Shown here: positions 1 through 6,569 of the stretch, in pieces
Position numbering within the stretch: position 1 is the first letter of the stretch
Layout: each line of letters begins with the position of its first letter
Origin: Chloroflexota bacterium
GTDB taxonomy: Bacteria; Chloroflexota; Dormibacteria; CF-121
Assembly (NCBI GenBank): GCA_005881235.1
Contig: VBEQ01000209.1
Location: 1-10,565 of the forward strand
Direction: 5' to 3'
DNA length: 10,565 nt
Notes under the pieces: model-generated
The model's database searches: none
What the model was told of the DNA's origin: nothing
The model's input: the letters and a program-made list of their open reading frames with translations, nothing else
Made by a program: the position numbers and the translations under genes

Positions 1-128
1 AGGCCATCGCGGGCCGGCTCGGCCTGGGCGAGGGGACGATCAAGTCGCATCTGCGGAACATTTACCGCAAGCTGCAGGTGCGGACTCGCGCCGAGGCGGC
101 AGCCCATGCGGTCCAGCTCGATATCTAG
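1..128 (+). CDS. LuxR/NarL-type response regulator, C-terminal HTH end (partial)
   Basis: Only the last 41 complete codons are in the window, read from position 3 to the TAG at 126-128. The translation contains AIAGRLGLGEGTIKSHLRNI followed by YRKLQVRTRAEAAAHA. This matches the second half of a LuxR (GerE) helix-turn-helix: the recognition helix with the 'GTIKSHL' core, then the 'IYRKL-V-(T/S)R-EA' helix. Proteins ending this way are usually DNA-binding response regulators of the NarL/FixJ group, but the receiver or other sensory domain lies upstream of the window, so the signal it answers to is unknown. The domain is complete at the C-terminus and stops at the usual place. The next gene candidate begins 142 bases downstream. 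Confidence 0.85.
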   Translation, partial: AIAGRLGLGEGTIKSHLRNIYRKLQVRTRAEAAAHAVQLDI

Positions 129-270
129 ACAAACATCCGTTCGCTACCAACAGGTCAGTCCGGCGCCCTGGGGACAGATTTACGCCACCCTCCGCTGGGG
201 CTACCGTGGTGAAACCAAGAGAGTCCTCTGCGCGGCTTTCGGGGAATCTTTACGTGGGGGTGGTCGAGCG

Positions 271-345
271 ATGAAGAGGTTGATCGTCGTAGTCGTCGGC
301 CTGCTTGGTGCCATCGTGGCCGGCGGCGCCGGCTGGAGCTTCTAA
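271..345 (+). CDS. Possible 24-residue single-span membrane peptide
   Basis: A short frame starts at ATG 271 and ends at TAA 343-345. It reads MKRLIVVVVGLLGAIVAGG and then five more residues ending WSF: two basic residues, about 17 hydrophobic or small residues, and an aromatic end. That is the layout of a tiny single-pass membrane peptide or a bare signal-like helix. A purine-rich tract, GTGGGGGTGG at 255-264, sits 6 bases before the ATG and could serve as a ribosome-binding site. An intrinsic terminator begins 12 bases after the stop, so this stretch is probably transcribed as a short 3' unit behind the LuxR gene or from its own promoter. The frame stays open upstream to 106, but that extension overlaps the LuxR gene and has no protein-like features. 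No family is recognised. The frame could be chance, since it is very short. Confidence 0.4.
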   Translation: MKRLIVVVVGLLGAIVAGGAGWSF

Positions 346-356
346 ACAGGTAGTCA

Positions 357-386
357 AAAGAGCCCGGGCTCAGCCCGGGCTTTTTT
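357..386 (+). terminator. Strong rho-independent terminator
   Basis: A perfect 9-bp GC-rich stem (AGCCCGGGC at 361-369, GCCCGGGCT at 373-381) closes a three-base TCA loop and runs into six T residues at 381-386. Four A residues at 356-359 precede the stem. It separates the LuxR/small-peptide unit from the HD-GYP/MFS gene. It also rules out a translation start for that gene upstream of this point, although the reading frame is open there. Confidence 0.9.
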
Positions 387-431
387 GTTTGACGGGAATT
401 CGGTCCTATCCGGTTATTCCTCTTAAGATAC

Positions 432-437
432 GAGGGA
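432..437 (+). promoter_or_regulatory. Ribosome-binding site fixing the HD-GYP/MFS start
   Basis: GAGGGA lies 8 bases before ATG 446. The same frame is open back to 305, but that would place the start inside the small peptide gene and run translation through the terminator hairpin. The Shine-Dalgarno match together with the terminator makes 446 the start. Confidence 0.75.
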
Positions 438-445
438 ATCTCCGA

Positions 446-2968
446 ATGCGGCGCAATTGGCCAGCCTTCTTTTACCTGTCGGCCGTTACGACGCTTGGGT
501 TGGCTCTATGGCTAGGGGCGATCTTCGCGGCACACCCCTGGCAGCGACCCAGCGCTGACGTCCTAGAAAACACAGCCATCCTGCTTGTTTTGACGCTCTT
601 GTCAGCCTTCTCTCCTATTGAAACGCGTCAGGGCGTACTGACGGTAAGCCTCGCTCCCCTGTGTGGAGCCGTCGCGCTGCAGTTGCCTGTCTGGGCCGTC
701 ATGACCATTGCGGCTCTGGGAACACTCGATCGACGGATTCCTGGTCGTGACATCCCTTGGAATCTCTTCCTTTTCAACCGGGGGATGTGGATCATCGCCT
801 GTGGAATTCCGAGCCTCCTCGTCGTAAGTGCGCATCCCTTAGCCGGGGGAATGCCGATCACGATCATCTCCGCCGTGGCGTTGCTCCTACTCCTCAACAC
901 CACGATGATGGCGCTCGCCATCCGCTTGTTACGAGGTCTCAACCTTTTGGCGGTGTTGCGGAGTGCACTAGCGGGAAATGCCCTGACATTCTTCGGGATG
1001 CCGCTGCTGGGAATTCTCATCGTTCAGCTGATGCAGGGCCCCCGTCTCGCGCGTTTAGTCGTATTTCTCCTGTACGGTCCACTTCTTATTTATCGGACGA
1101 GCATGCAAAAGCAGCGTCGTCTCGACACGTGGTTGCGCGACTCATACATCATGCAGAGCCGCGTCGTTGACAAACGTGACGGCCAGACCTTCGGTCATTC
1201 GCAGCGTGTCGGAGAGCTCTGCGAAACCGTCGCTCGAATGCTCGGGATGAGCGAAGAAGAGTGCAATACCATCCGCGTCGGCGGCATCCTGCATGACCTG
1301 GGAAAGATTGCCGTACCAGACTCGATCCTGCTCAAGCCTGGCAAGCTGACGCCCGAGGAATACGAAATCATCAAGCAGCATCCGGTCGAGGGAGCTCAGA
1401 TCCTGGCTGAACACCCGGAGCAAAAGGACGTCGCGCTGATTGTCCGCCATCACCATGAGCGCTGGGATGGCGCGGGTTACCCGGATGGGCTGATAGGAGA
1501 GGCAATCCCAACTGGGTCTCGCATCGTCAATGCCTGCGACGCCTTCGACACCATTACCCAGGCCCGCGTCTTCCGTCCGACCGTAAAGACACCGGAAGAG
1601 GCGATCCGGGAGCTTCGCCAGCTGGCGGGCACATGGTATGACCCGGCGGTGATTGGGGCGCTGGAAAAGATCGTCAGTGAGCGGTGGGGCGTGGCCATCC
1701 AGCCGGCCAGCAAGCCAGTGGCGCAAACCGTCACCTACCGGCAGGTCCTCTCCATCAAGCCCTTCCGGTTGCTCTGGGTCGGGCAGGCCATCTCCTACTT
1801 CGGCGACATGATGAACACGACGGGCCTCGCCATCATGCTCTACCTGGTAACCCACTCACCCTCGATGGTGGCCGTGGGGCTCATCGCCAAGGCGGCGCCC
1901 ACCGTGCTCTTCGGGTTGGTCGCCGGTGCGCTCGTCGATCGGTTTGACCGGCAACGCGTGATGATTCTCTCCGACATCGCCCGCGCGGTTCTGACGATAA
2001 CGATTCCGTTCCTGGCGGTGAAATGGCTTCCTGGAGTCTTCGTCGTCGTGTTCTTAGTCGCGACGGCGAGCACGCTCTTCAACCCCGCGAAACAAGCGAT
2101 TCTCCCCAGCCTGGTGCCCGGCGATTTCCTCGTCAAGGCCAACAGCTTGATCTCGTCCTCCGAGAAGACGATGGAGCTGCTGGGCTTCTCGATCGCGGGA
2201 GTCATCGCCGCGGTGGCGTCGTGGCAACCACTCTTCATCATCGACGCCGCCACCTTCATTATTTCGGCCGTGTCTCTCCTCGGTGTCGCTGATCAGGGTC
2301 GGCTTCCGGCGCGCACCGTGCGCCTCTTCGAAGACATCGCGGAGGGAAGTCGATTCATCCTCACCAACCGGACCTTGCGATCGACGATGGCGCTGGCGTT
2401 CGCCGCGGTCATCTTTGGCAGCTTGACGTTCCCGATCCTGGTCGTCATGTCATACGGCCCTCTCAAGGGTGGCGCCTTTGGGTACGGCGTCCTGGAAGCG
2501 GCGATCGGTGCCGGCGCGATCGTCGGTGCACTCGCGGCTCCGGCTGCGATGGCACGATGGCGGGCCGGCGTGCTCATCCTCCTGGGAGTTATTGGCACCG
2601 GCATCGCCGGCGCGCTCACGGGGTTCTCCCAGAACGTTCCGGCGGCCGCCATCTTCCTGTTCATTAGCGGCGCCGCGAATACGCTCTACTACGTGTCGAT
2701 GATTTCGGTCACGCAGCGCGAGGCTCCGGACCGCATGCTCGGTCGTGTCATGTCCAGTCGTTTTCTCCTGGTGCAGCTGGGCCTCCTTGCCGGCATGGCC
2801 GTGTCGGGGCCCTTGACCGATCGGCTCGGGGCTCCGCTGGTGTTTGTCGTGGCGGGGGTCCTCCTCATCTGCGCCGGCGTGGCGGGGTTCGCCTTCCGCG
2901 ACTTGCGAGAAGCAACGTTTCGCAAGGAACCGGCGTCTCAACCGCTGAAGGCGGCTGCCACCGGCTAG
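446..2968 (+). CDS. HD-GYP c-di-GMP phosphodiesterase fused to MFS exporter
   Basis: One uninterrupted 840-residue frame carries three regions. Residues 1-220 hold several hydrophobic helices (for example about 8-28, 43-55, 62-92, 113-128, 137-160, 178-197, 201-216) and look like a membrane sensor of unknown ligand. Residues about 235-415 are an HD-GYP domain: FGHSQRV (H251), ILHDLGK (H283, D284, K287), KQHPVEG (H312), HHERWDGAGYPDG (H336, H337, D341, GYP 344-346) and NACDAFD (D365, D368). All expected metal ligands are present, so c-di-GMP hydrolysis is likely. Residues about 430-822 are an MFS_3-type transporter (the group including EntS-like and macrolide exporters), with about 12 helices, the motif-A loop GALVDRFDRQRV at 494-505, and GRVMSSR before helix 11. 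The transporter is full length, so this is a fusion and not a fragment. The linker at 411-430 has no ATG, only two in-frame GTG codons. The first third has lower GC than the transporter. DUF5317 follows 3 bases later. Confidence 0.88.
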   Translation: MRRNWPAFFYLSAVTTLGLALWLGAIFAAHPWQRPSADVLENTAILLVLTLLSAFSPIETRQGVLTVSLAPLCGAVALQLPVWAVMTIAALGTLDRRIPGRDIPWNLFLFNRGMWIIACGIPSLLVVSAHPLAGGMPITIISAVALLLLLNTTMMALAIRLLRGLNLLAVLRSALAGNALTFFGMPLLGILIVQLMQGPRLARLVVFLLYGPLLIYRTSMQKQRRLDTWLRDSYIMQSRVVDKRDGQTFGHSQRVGELCETVARMLGMSEEECNTIRVGGILHDLGKIAVPDSILLKPGKLTPEEYEIIKQHPVEGAQILAEHPEQKDVALIVRHHHERWDGAGYPDGLIGEAIPTGSRIVNACDAFDTITQARVFRPTVKTPEEAIRELRQLAGTWYDPAVIGALEKIVSERWGVAIQPASKPVAQTVTYRQVLSIKPFRLLWVGQAISYFGDMMNTTGLAIMLYLVTHSPSMVAVGLIAKAAPTVLFGLVAGALVDRFDRQRVMILSDIARAVLTITIPFLAVKWLPGVFVVVFLVATASTLFNPAKQAILPSLVPGDFLVKANSLISSSEKTMELLGFSIAGVIAAVASWQPLFIIDAATFIISAVSLLGVADQGRLPARTVRLFEDIAEGSRFILTNRTLRSTMALAFAAVIFGSLTFPILVVMSYGPLKGGAFGYGVLEAAIGAGAIVGALAAPAAMARWRAGVLILLGVIGTGIAGALTGFSQNVPAAAIFLFISGAANTLYYVSMISVTQREAPDRMLGRVMSSRFLLVQLGLLAGMAVSGPLTDRLGAPLVFVVAGVLLICAGVAGFAFRDLREATFRKEPASQPLKAAATG

Positions 2969-2971
2969 CTG

Positions 2972-3559
2972 GTGTTCCTCTTCTTCGCGGTGATCGCCGC
3001 GGCGCTGGCCATTGCCGTCCTCGTTGGCGGTGACGTCCGCCGGCTGAGCCAGCTTCGAATCCGCCACATCGAACTGCTGCTGGCGGCGTTTGCCACCAAG
3101 GTCGCTGTCGCGCTGCTCGGCACGGCGCACTCGCCTATCGCGGTCACCGCCGCCCGGCCACTGAACGTGATCGGGGCTGTTTTGTTGCTGCTGGTCGTTT
3201 GGTTCAACCGCCGGATTCCCGGCGCCCTGATTTTCGGCGTGGGCTTGACGCTGAATCTGATTGTCATCCTTGCCTTCGGCGGCCGCATGCCGGTGCTGCT
3301 GCCCCGCGGTGCCGACCCCAACTCCGCCATCCTGGCCCTGCTCAGGGGCGGGCTGGACCCCCTACACGTCGCGCTCGAGCATCCCCAGGGCCTCTGGTTT
3401 ATCGGTGATGTCTTCAACATCCCCAGCATCGGTGGCCATTCGTCGCTGGTCAGCATCGGCGACCTCTTGATGGCGGCCGGGGTCGCCTGGCTCATCATCC
3501 GGTGCAGCCAGCGCTCGCCCGATCTCCAGCCGGCGTATGGCTCGAGCCCGTCCCAGTAA
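2972..3559 (+). CDS. DUF5317 family membrane protein
   Basis: The 195-residue product has hydrophobic helices at about 2-20, 34-53, 63-80, 85-103 and 163-179. Its pattern recalls the DUF5317 family: an N-terminal helix followed by GGDVRRLSQLRIRH, a central GGRMPVLLPRGA segment, and near the end LWFIGDVFNIPSIGG followed by VSIGDLLMAAGVAWLI. Members are predicted inner-membrane proteins without a known activity; none is assigned here. The start is taken at GTG 2972, only 3 bases after the stop of the HD-GYP/MFS gene. The spacing indicates translation coupled to that gene and one transcript. CTG 2969 is an unlikely alternative. An AAGGCGG tract at 2947-2953 is too far upstream to be a convincing ribosome-binding site. 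Family assignment is by recognised sequence pattern, not by a search. Confidence 0.72.
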   Translation: MFLFFAVIAAALAIAVLVGGDVRRLSQLRIRHIELLLAAFATKVAVALLGTAHSPIAVTAARPLNVIGAVLLLLVVWFNRRIPGALIFGVGLTLNLIVILAFGGRMPVLLPRGADPNSAILALLRGGLDPLHVALEHPQGLWFIGDVFNIPSIGGHSSLVSIGDLLMAAGVAWLIIRCSQRSPDLQPAYGSSPSQ

Positions 3560-3613
3560 CGCGCCGGTCACATTTGGCGCATGCCCGGGCTCGGATTCCT
3601 CGTTTCAACAGTG

Positions 3614-3625
3614 GATAATGCCGCG
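3614..3625 (+). promoter_or_regulatory. Candidate -10 element for a leaderless AI-2E-family mRNA
   Basis: GATAAT at 3614-3619 stands 6 bases before ATG 3626, the spacing at which transcription would begin on or next to the start codon. No Shine-Dalgarno sequence precedes any of the candidate starts (3581, 3626, 3629), which suits a leaderless message. No good -35 hexamer is visible. The call is tentative. Confidence 0.35.
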
Positions 3626-4684
3626 ATGATGCAGCGACGCCGGGTCGATGAGCTGTGGCGAAGCCGAGACTTCCGCGCCCTCGTCTTCCTTGGTGTCCTG
3701 GGCGTCCTGACCCTGATCCTGGCAGTCGCCATCCGAGGCATCCTGGGGCCCTTCATCCTCGCAGGGATCCTGGCGATGATGCTGAATCCGGCCATCAACG
3801 CAGCTGAGCGGCGGCGCGTCCCCCGGCTGGCTGCCATCCTCGCGCTCTACGGCATCATCGCCGCGGTTCTCGCGGCGGCGGTCTACTTCCTGGCGCCCAT
3901 CGTGACGCAGGAGTTCAGCTCGCTCGTCGCGCAGGGCCCGGCCATCGCCAGCTACTTCCAGGACCTTGCCGACAAGGACCACGTCGTTTCGGTCCTCGGC
4001 ATCCCGATCGATCTCCGGCAGGCCTACAACGATGCGGTGCGCAACCTGCCCGCCCTCCTCGCCGGCCACCTATCGTCGGTCGTGGAAAACGTCTTCATGC
4101 TGGTCAACTGGATCTTCCAGACGATCCTGGTCCTCCTGGTGGCGTTCTTCCTGGCGAAAGACGCCCGTATCATCCGGCGATTCTTCCGCGACCTGGTACC
4201 GCAGGGTTACCGAACTGACGCCCACGAGGTCGCCGCCGATGTCTATCGAATGCTGGGCGCCTACATGCGCGGCGAGCTAGTCATCTGCTCCCTCATCGGA
4301 TTGGTCACCGGCATGGCGCTCTGGATCGTCGGCGTCCCGTACTCGCTGGCGCTCGGCATCGTCGCCGGCGTGACCGCCTTCATTCCGTTCATCGGCCCGT
4401 TCCTGGGCGCCCTCCCCGCGGTCGCCGTCGCAGCCTTCGTGTCGCAGTCCTCGGGCAAGGTGGTGGTGGTGCTGGTCCTCTACTTCATCATCTCGAATGT
4501 CGTGTACAACTTCATCTCGCCGAAGGTCTTCGGCGATGCCGTCCACCTGAGCCCGATGCTGATCATCATCGCGTTCGTGGTGGGGGGCTATTTGGGGGGG
4601 ATCCTCGGGCTCTTCGTCGCGGTTCCGGTTGCCGCCACCCTCCGCATTCTGTTCATCTACGCCCACGAACGCGTTTACGCCTGA
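3626..4684 (+). CDS. AI-2E family (PerM/UPF0118) membrane transporter
   Basis: The product has 352 residues from ATG 3626, a usual family length. The N-terminal half has helices around residues 17-52 and 68-90 and then a soluble stretch. The C-terminal half carries the family signature: GELVICSLIGLVTGMALWI, then VTAFIPFIGPFLGALPAV, then FISPKVFGDAVHLSPML, then GGYLGGILGLFVAVPVAA. Relatives include E. coli TqsA and PerM and some Na+/H+ antiporters, so the transported substrate cannot be read from the sequence and the AI-2 name is only a family label. No luxS-type gene is in the window. The start is uncertain: ATG 3581 adds 15 residues without a Shine-Dalgarno match. Position 3626 is preferred because it begins just before the basic QRRR segment and a -10-like GATAAT lies 6 bases upstream. 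The gene is 66 bases after DUF5317 and 12 bases before the phosphoesterase. Confidence 0.85.
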   Translation: MMQRRRVDELWRSRDFRALVFLGVLGVLTLILAVAIRGILGPFILAGILAMMLNPAINAAERRRVPRLAAILALYGIIAAVLAAAVYFLAPIVTQEFSSLVAQGPAIASYFQDLADKDHVVSVLGIPIDLRQAYNDAVRNLPALLAGHLSSVVENVFMLVNWIFQTILVLLVAFFLAKDARIIRRFFRDLVPQGYRTDAHEVAADVYRMLGAYMRGELVICSLIGLVTGMALWIVGVPYSLALGIVAGVTAFIPFIGPFLGALPAVAVAAFVSQSSGKVVVVLVLYFIISNVVYNFISPKVFGDAVHLSPMLIIIAFVVGGYLGGILGLFVAVPVAATLRILFIYAHERVYA

Positions 4685-4696
4685 GGGACCACCCTC
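4683..4696 (+). promoter_or_regulatory. Hairpin enclosing the phosphoesterase ribosome-binding site
   Basis: GAGGG at 4683-4687 is the only Shine-Dalgarno match for GTG 4697. It can pair with CCCTC at 4692-4696 across a four-base ACCA loop. The left arm overlaps the TGA stop of the upstream gene (4682-4684), so a ribosome finishing that gene would open the stem. This suggests translational coupling. A 5-bp stem may be too weak to matter. Confidence 0.4.
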
Positions 4697-5407
4697 GTGA
4701 AGCTGGCCCTGCTGTCCGATATCCACAGCAATCTCGAAGCCCTCGATGCCGTTCTCGAAGCGTTACCCGAAGTCGACCGAATCCTGGTGCTGGGCGATAT
4801 CGTGGGCTACGGCCCGGATCCACTGGGCGTCATCGATCGGCTCCAGTCGGTTAAAGCGCGAGCCGTTCGCGGCAATCACGACCAGGCGATGCTAGATCCC
4901 GGCATGTTGGAGCTGTTCAACCCACAGGCCGCAGCCGCCGCCCGCTGGACCCTGGACGTCATGACACCGCAGAGCCTGCGTTACCTCAACTCGTTGCCGT
5001 TCTACGGCCGGATTGGCCGCCATCGGCTTGTCCATGGCAGTCCGCGCAAGCCATACATCTGGGAATACATCCTCGACGAGCTTCAAGCCCTGGAAATCCT
5101 CGTTCGCCTGGGTGCCCGATACTGCTTCTTCGGGCACACCCACTTGCCTCGGATCTTCACCGAGAGCGGCGAGCAGATCCCCGAAGGGACCGACTGGATC
5201 GAGGTGCCGTCGGCGGCATTGGTCAATCCGGGCAGCGTGGGCCAGCCCCGCGATGGCAACCCTGACGCGGCCTTCGCGGTCGTCGACCTGAGCCGCCCGG
5301 CGGTGCGCTTTGAACGGGTGCCCTACGACATCGCGACCACCCAGGCCAAGATCCGGGCGGCGGGGCTGCCCGAGGTCGAGGCGGCGCGGCTGGCCCTCGG
5401 CCGGTAG
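4697..5407 (+). CDS. Calcineurin-like metallophosphoesterase (YfcE/MJ0936-like group)
   Basis: A 236-residue soluble protein with a complete dimetal phosphoesterase motif set: LLSDIHSN (D8, H10), LVLGDIVGYG (D34), VRGNHD (N60, H61), VHGSP (H113) and FGHTH (H147, H149). The order and spacing match the small Metallophos_2/YfcE-type enzymes, which have phosphodiesterase activity on model substrates. Some relatives act on cyclic nucleotides, but the natural substrate here is unknown. The extended YGPDPLGVID segment after the D34 motif is common in the branch annotated as 'metallophosphoesterase family protein' in GC-rich bacteria. The gene starts with GTG at 4697 behind GAGGG, 12 bases after the AI-2E-family gene, and ends 23 bases before the first RCK gene, so it probably shares their transcript. 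Confidence 0.87.
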   Translation: MKLALLSDIHSNLEALDAVLEALPEVDRILVLGDIVGYGPDPLGVIDRLQSVKARAVRGNHDQAMLDPGMLELFNPQAAAAARWTLDVMTPQSLRYLNSLPFYGRIGRHRLVHGSPRKPYIWEYILDELQALEILVRLGARYCFFGHTHLPRIFTESGEQIPEGTDWIEVPSAALVNPGSVGQPRDGNPDAAFAVVDLSRPAVRFERVPYDIATTQAKIRAAGLPEVEAARLALGR

Positions 5408-5430
5408 TGTCTAGAATGGGGCTTCAATTC

Positions 5431-5829
5431 ATGAAGCTCGTCATCGTTGGTTGCGGCCGTGTAGGCGCCATGGCTGCGATTGCCCTTTCCAAAGCTGGCC
5501 ACCGGGTCACCGTCATCGACAGCAACCGCCGGGCGTTCGACCGGCTCGGTGACGACTTCGCCGGCGAGATGGTGCTCGGCAACGGGATCGACGAGGACGT
5601 GCTTCGCCAGGCCGGCATCGAATCGGCGGACGGCTTCGCCTCCCTGACCAATGGCGACAACCGGAACATCATGGCGGCGCAGATCGCCCGTGAAATCTTC
5701 AAGGTGCCGCGCGTGATCACCCGCATCTACGACCCGATGCGCGAGGACGTCTACCGCGAACTCGGCTTGAATACGCTCTGCCCCACCCTCACCGGCGCAA
5801 GGCAGATCCATGCCATGCTGAAGGGGTGA
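5431..5829 (+). CDS. RCK_N (TrkA-N) NAD-binding potassium channel/transport regulator, first of pair
   Basis: The 132-residue product is a single Rossmann fold: MKLVIVGCGRVG (glycine motif at residues 7-12), acidic D30 at the end of the second strand in VTVID, then LGNGIDEDVLRQAGI, and FASLTNGDNRNIMAAQIARE, the usual order in RCK/TrkA-N domains. These regulate Trk/Ktr potassium uptake or K+ channels by binding NAD(H), ATP or ADP. KtrA- or CeoB-type subunits are about 220 residues because a RCK_C domain follows; here the protein stops after RCK_N. The start is ATG 5431 with GGGG at 5418-5421 upstream; an in-frame GTG at 5407 would add eight residues and overlap the previous stop. No TrkH/KtrB pore gene is in the window. 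The second RCK_N gene follows after 7 bases. Confidence 0.87.
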   Translation: MKLVIVGCGRVGAMAAIALSKAGHRVTVIDSNRRAFDRLGDDFAGEMVLGNGIDEDVLRQAGIESADGFASLTNGDNRNIMAAQIAREIFKVPRVITRIYDPMREDVYRELGLNTLCPTLTGARQIHAMLKG

Positions 5830-5836
5830 ACCCGGC

Positions 5837-6271
5837 ATGTATGTGATCGTCGTTGGCGGCGGCAAGGTCGGCTACTACCTGAGCAAGCACTTGCTCGATC
5901 GCGGCTACGAGGTGACCCTGATCGAGAAGGACCCCAGGCGGGCCGAGGTGCTGAATTCGACGCTGGGCGAGATCGTCATGGTGGGCGACGGCGATGAGAT
6001 GGCATTCCTTGCCACGACCGGCATGGAACGGGCGGATGTCGTCGTGGCGGTTACCGGGGACGATGAGGACAACCTCGTCACCTGTCAGCTGGCCAAGCGC
6101 AAGTTCAACGTCCCCAAGACCGTCGCCCGGGTGAATAACCCCGCCAACGTCCGGATCTTCAAAACCCTCGGGGTCGACGTTGCGCTGAGCGCGACCGAGG
6201 TCCTCCTCGACCTGATCGAGTCCGAGCTGGCCAACAAGGAGACGGCCGGCCGCTCGGCGACCCAGGCCTAA
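5837..6271 (+). CDS. RCK_N (TrkA-N) NAD-binding potassium channel/transport regulator, second of pair
   Basis: The 144-residue product is again one Rossmann domain, with MYVIVVGGGKVG (glycine motif at residues 7-12), E30 in VTLIEKD at the end of the second strand, VMVGDGDEMAFLATTGM, VVVAVTGDDEDNLVTCQLAK, and VARVNNPANVRIFKTLGVD. This protein is closer to the standard TrkA-N pattern than its neighbour, and it also lacks RCK_C. The last 20 residues, including ELANKETAG, are probably a flexible tail. AAGGGG at 5821-5826 is the likely ribosome-binding site and overlaps the end of the first RCK gene. Two adjacent, non-identical RCK_N genes suggest a heteromeric regulator, comparable to the tandem CeoB/CeoC genes of actinobacteria but cut down to the N domains. 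The gene is the last of the plus-strand block, with a hairpin 5 bases after its stop. Confidence 0.88.
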   Translation: MYVIVVGGGKVGYYLSKHLLDRGYEVTLIEKDPRRAEVLNSTLGEIVMVGDGDEMAFLATTGMERADVVVAVTGDDEDNLVTCQLAKRKFNVPKTVARVNNPANVRIFKTLGVDVALSATEVLLDLIESELANKETAGRSATQA

Positions 6272-6276
6272 AAGAA

Positions 6277-6301
6277 AACAGCCGGTTCATCACCGGCTGT
6301 T
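6277..6301. terminator. Hairpin terminator between convergent genes
   Basis: A perfect 10-bp stem (6277-6286 AACAGCCGGT, 6292-6301 ACCGGCTGTT) closes a five-base loop TCATC. Read on the minus strand it is followed by TTTTCTTTTA, a good U-tract, so it mainly terminates the DUF5679 gene, whose stop is 20 bases away. Read on the plus strand the tail is TCAGTTCGAG, a weak U-tract, so termination of the RCK pair is less certain. It lies between the two converging stops. Confidence 0.8.
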
Positions 6302-6321
6302 CAGTTCGAGTTAACCCTCCG

Positions 6322-6468
6322 TTACGCTTTGCCGATCTTGTAAATCTTTGTGCCGCAGGTCGGACAGGTTCCCGTAGTGGCGGGCTTCCCGTTCTTCATC
6401 GTGATGTGGACGGGGTCCTTGATGTCGACCTTCTTCTTGCACTTCAGGCAATAACCGGTAACCGCCAT
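6322..6468 (-). CDS. DUF5679 zinc-ribbon protein, 48 residues
   Basis: The frame runs from ATG at 6468 down to TAA at 6322-6324. It encodes two CxxC knuckles, GYCLKCKKK (C7, C10) and TCPTCGTKIYKIGK (C35, C38), joined by a segment containing TMKNGKPAT. This matches the DUF5679 pattern: a roughly 45-50-residue zinc ribbon with a strand carrying 'MKNGRPA' between the cysteine pairs. All four cysteines are present, so one structural zinc is expected. Its function is unknown; nucleic-acid or protein binding would be guesses. The start is supported by AAAGGAG at 6475-6481, 6 bases before the ATG, and by an extended -10 about 55 bases upstream. It lies downstream of fabF but is separated from it by a terminator and its own promoter, so it is probably an independent gene that converges on the RCK pair. 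Confidence 0.87.
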   Translation of the reverse strand: MAVTGYCLKCKKKVDIKDPVHITMKNGKPATTGTCPTCGTKIYKIGKA

Positions 6469-6523
6469 GACACTCTCCTTTGCTGGCTACTGAACGCCCC
6501 GAGGCGCCCCCAAAATCGGCCTG

Positions 6524-6532
6524 ATGATAGCA
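6524..6532 (-). promoter_or_regulatory. Extended -10 promoter for the DUF5679 gene
   Basis: On the minus strand the bases read TGCTATCAT, an extended -10 (TG, one base, TATCAT) matching the sigma-70-type form. It lies between the fabF terminator and the DUF5679 ribosome-binding site and would give a 5' leader of about 50 bases. No clear -35 is present at 16-18 bases, which an extended -10 can tolerate. Confidence 0.5.
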
Positions 6533-6569
6533 CAACTCTCCAATTCGACTCGTATTCAGAAAACGCATC

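Noticed and set aside
129..270. The 142-base gap after the LuxR gene as a possible riboswitch or small RNA.
   Set aside because: I found no strong hairpin, terminator or promoter pair in it. The terminator at 357-386 has only a three-base loop and no visible alternative pairing.
389..429. TTGACG at 389-394 as a -35 and TAAGAT at 424-429 as a -10 for the HD-GYP/MFS gene.
   Set aside because: The 29-base spacing is far outside the usual 16-18, and a start from TAAGAT would fall inside the ribosome-binding site.
1142..3130. Minus-strand frames of 237 codons (1142-1855) and 226 codons (2450-3130) across the HD-GYP/MFS gene.
   Set aside because: They are antisense to a protein with clear motifs, are low-complexity charged translations, and the second crosses a real gene boundary.
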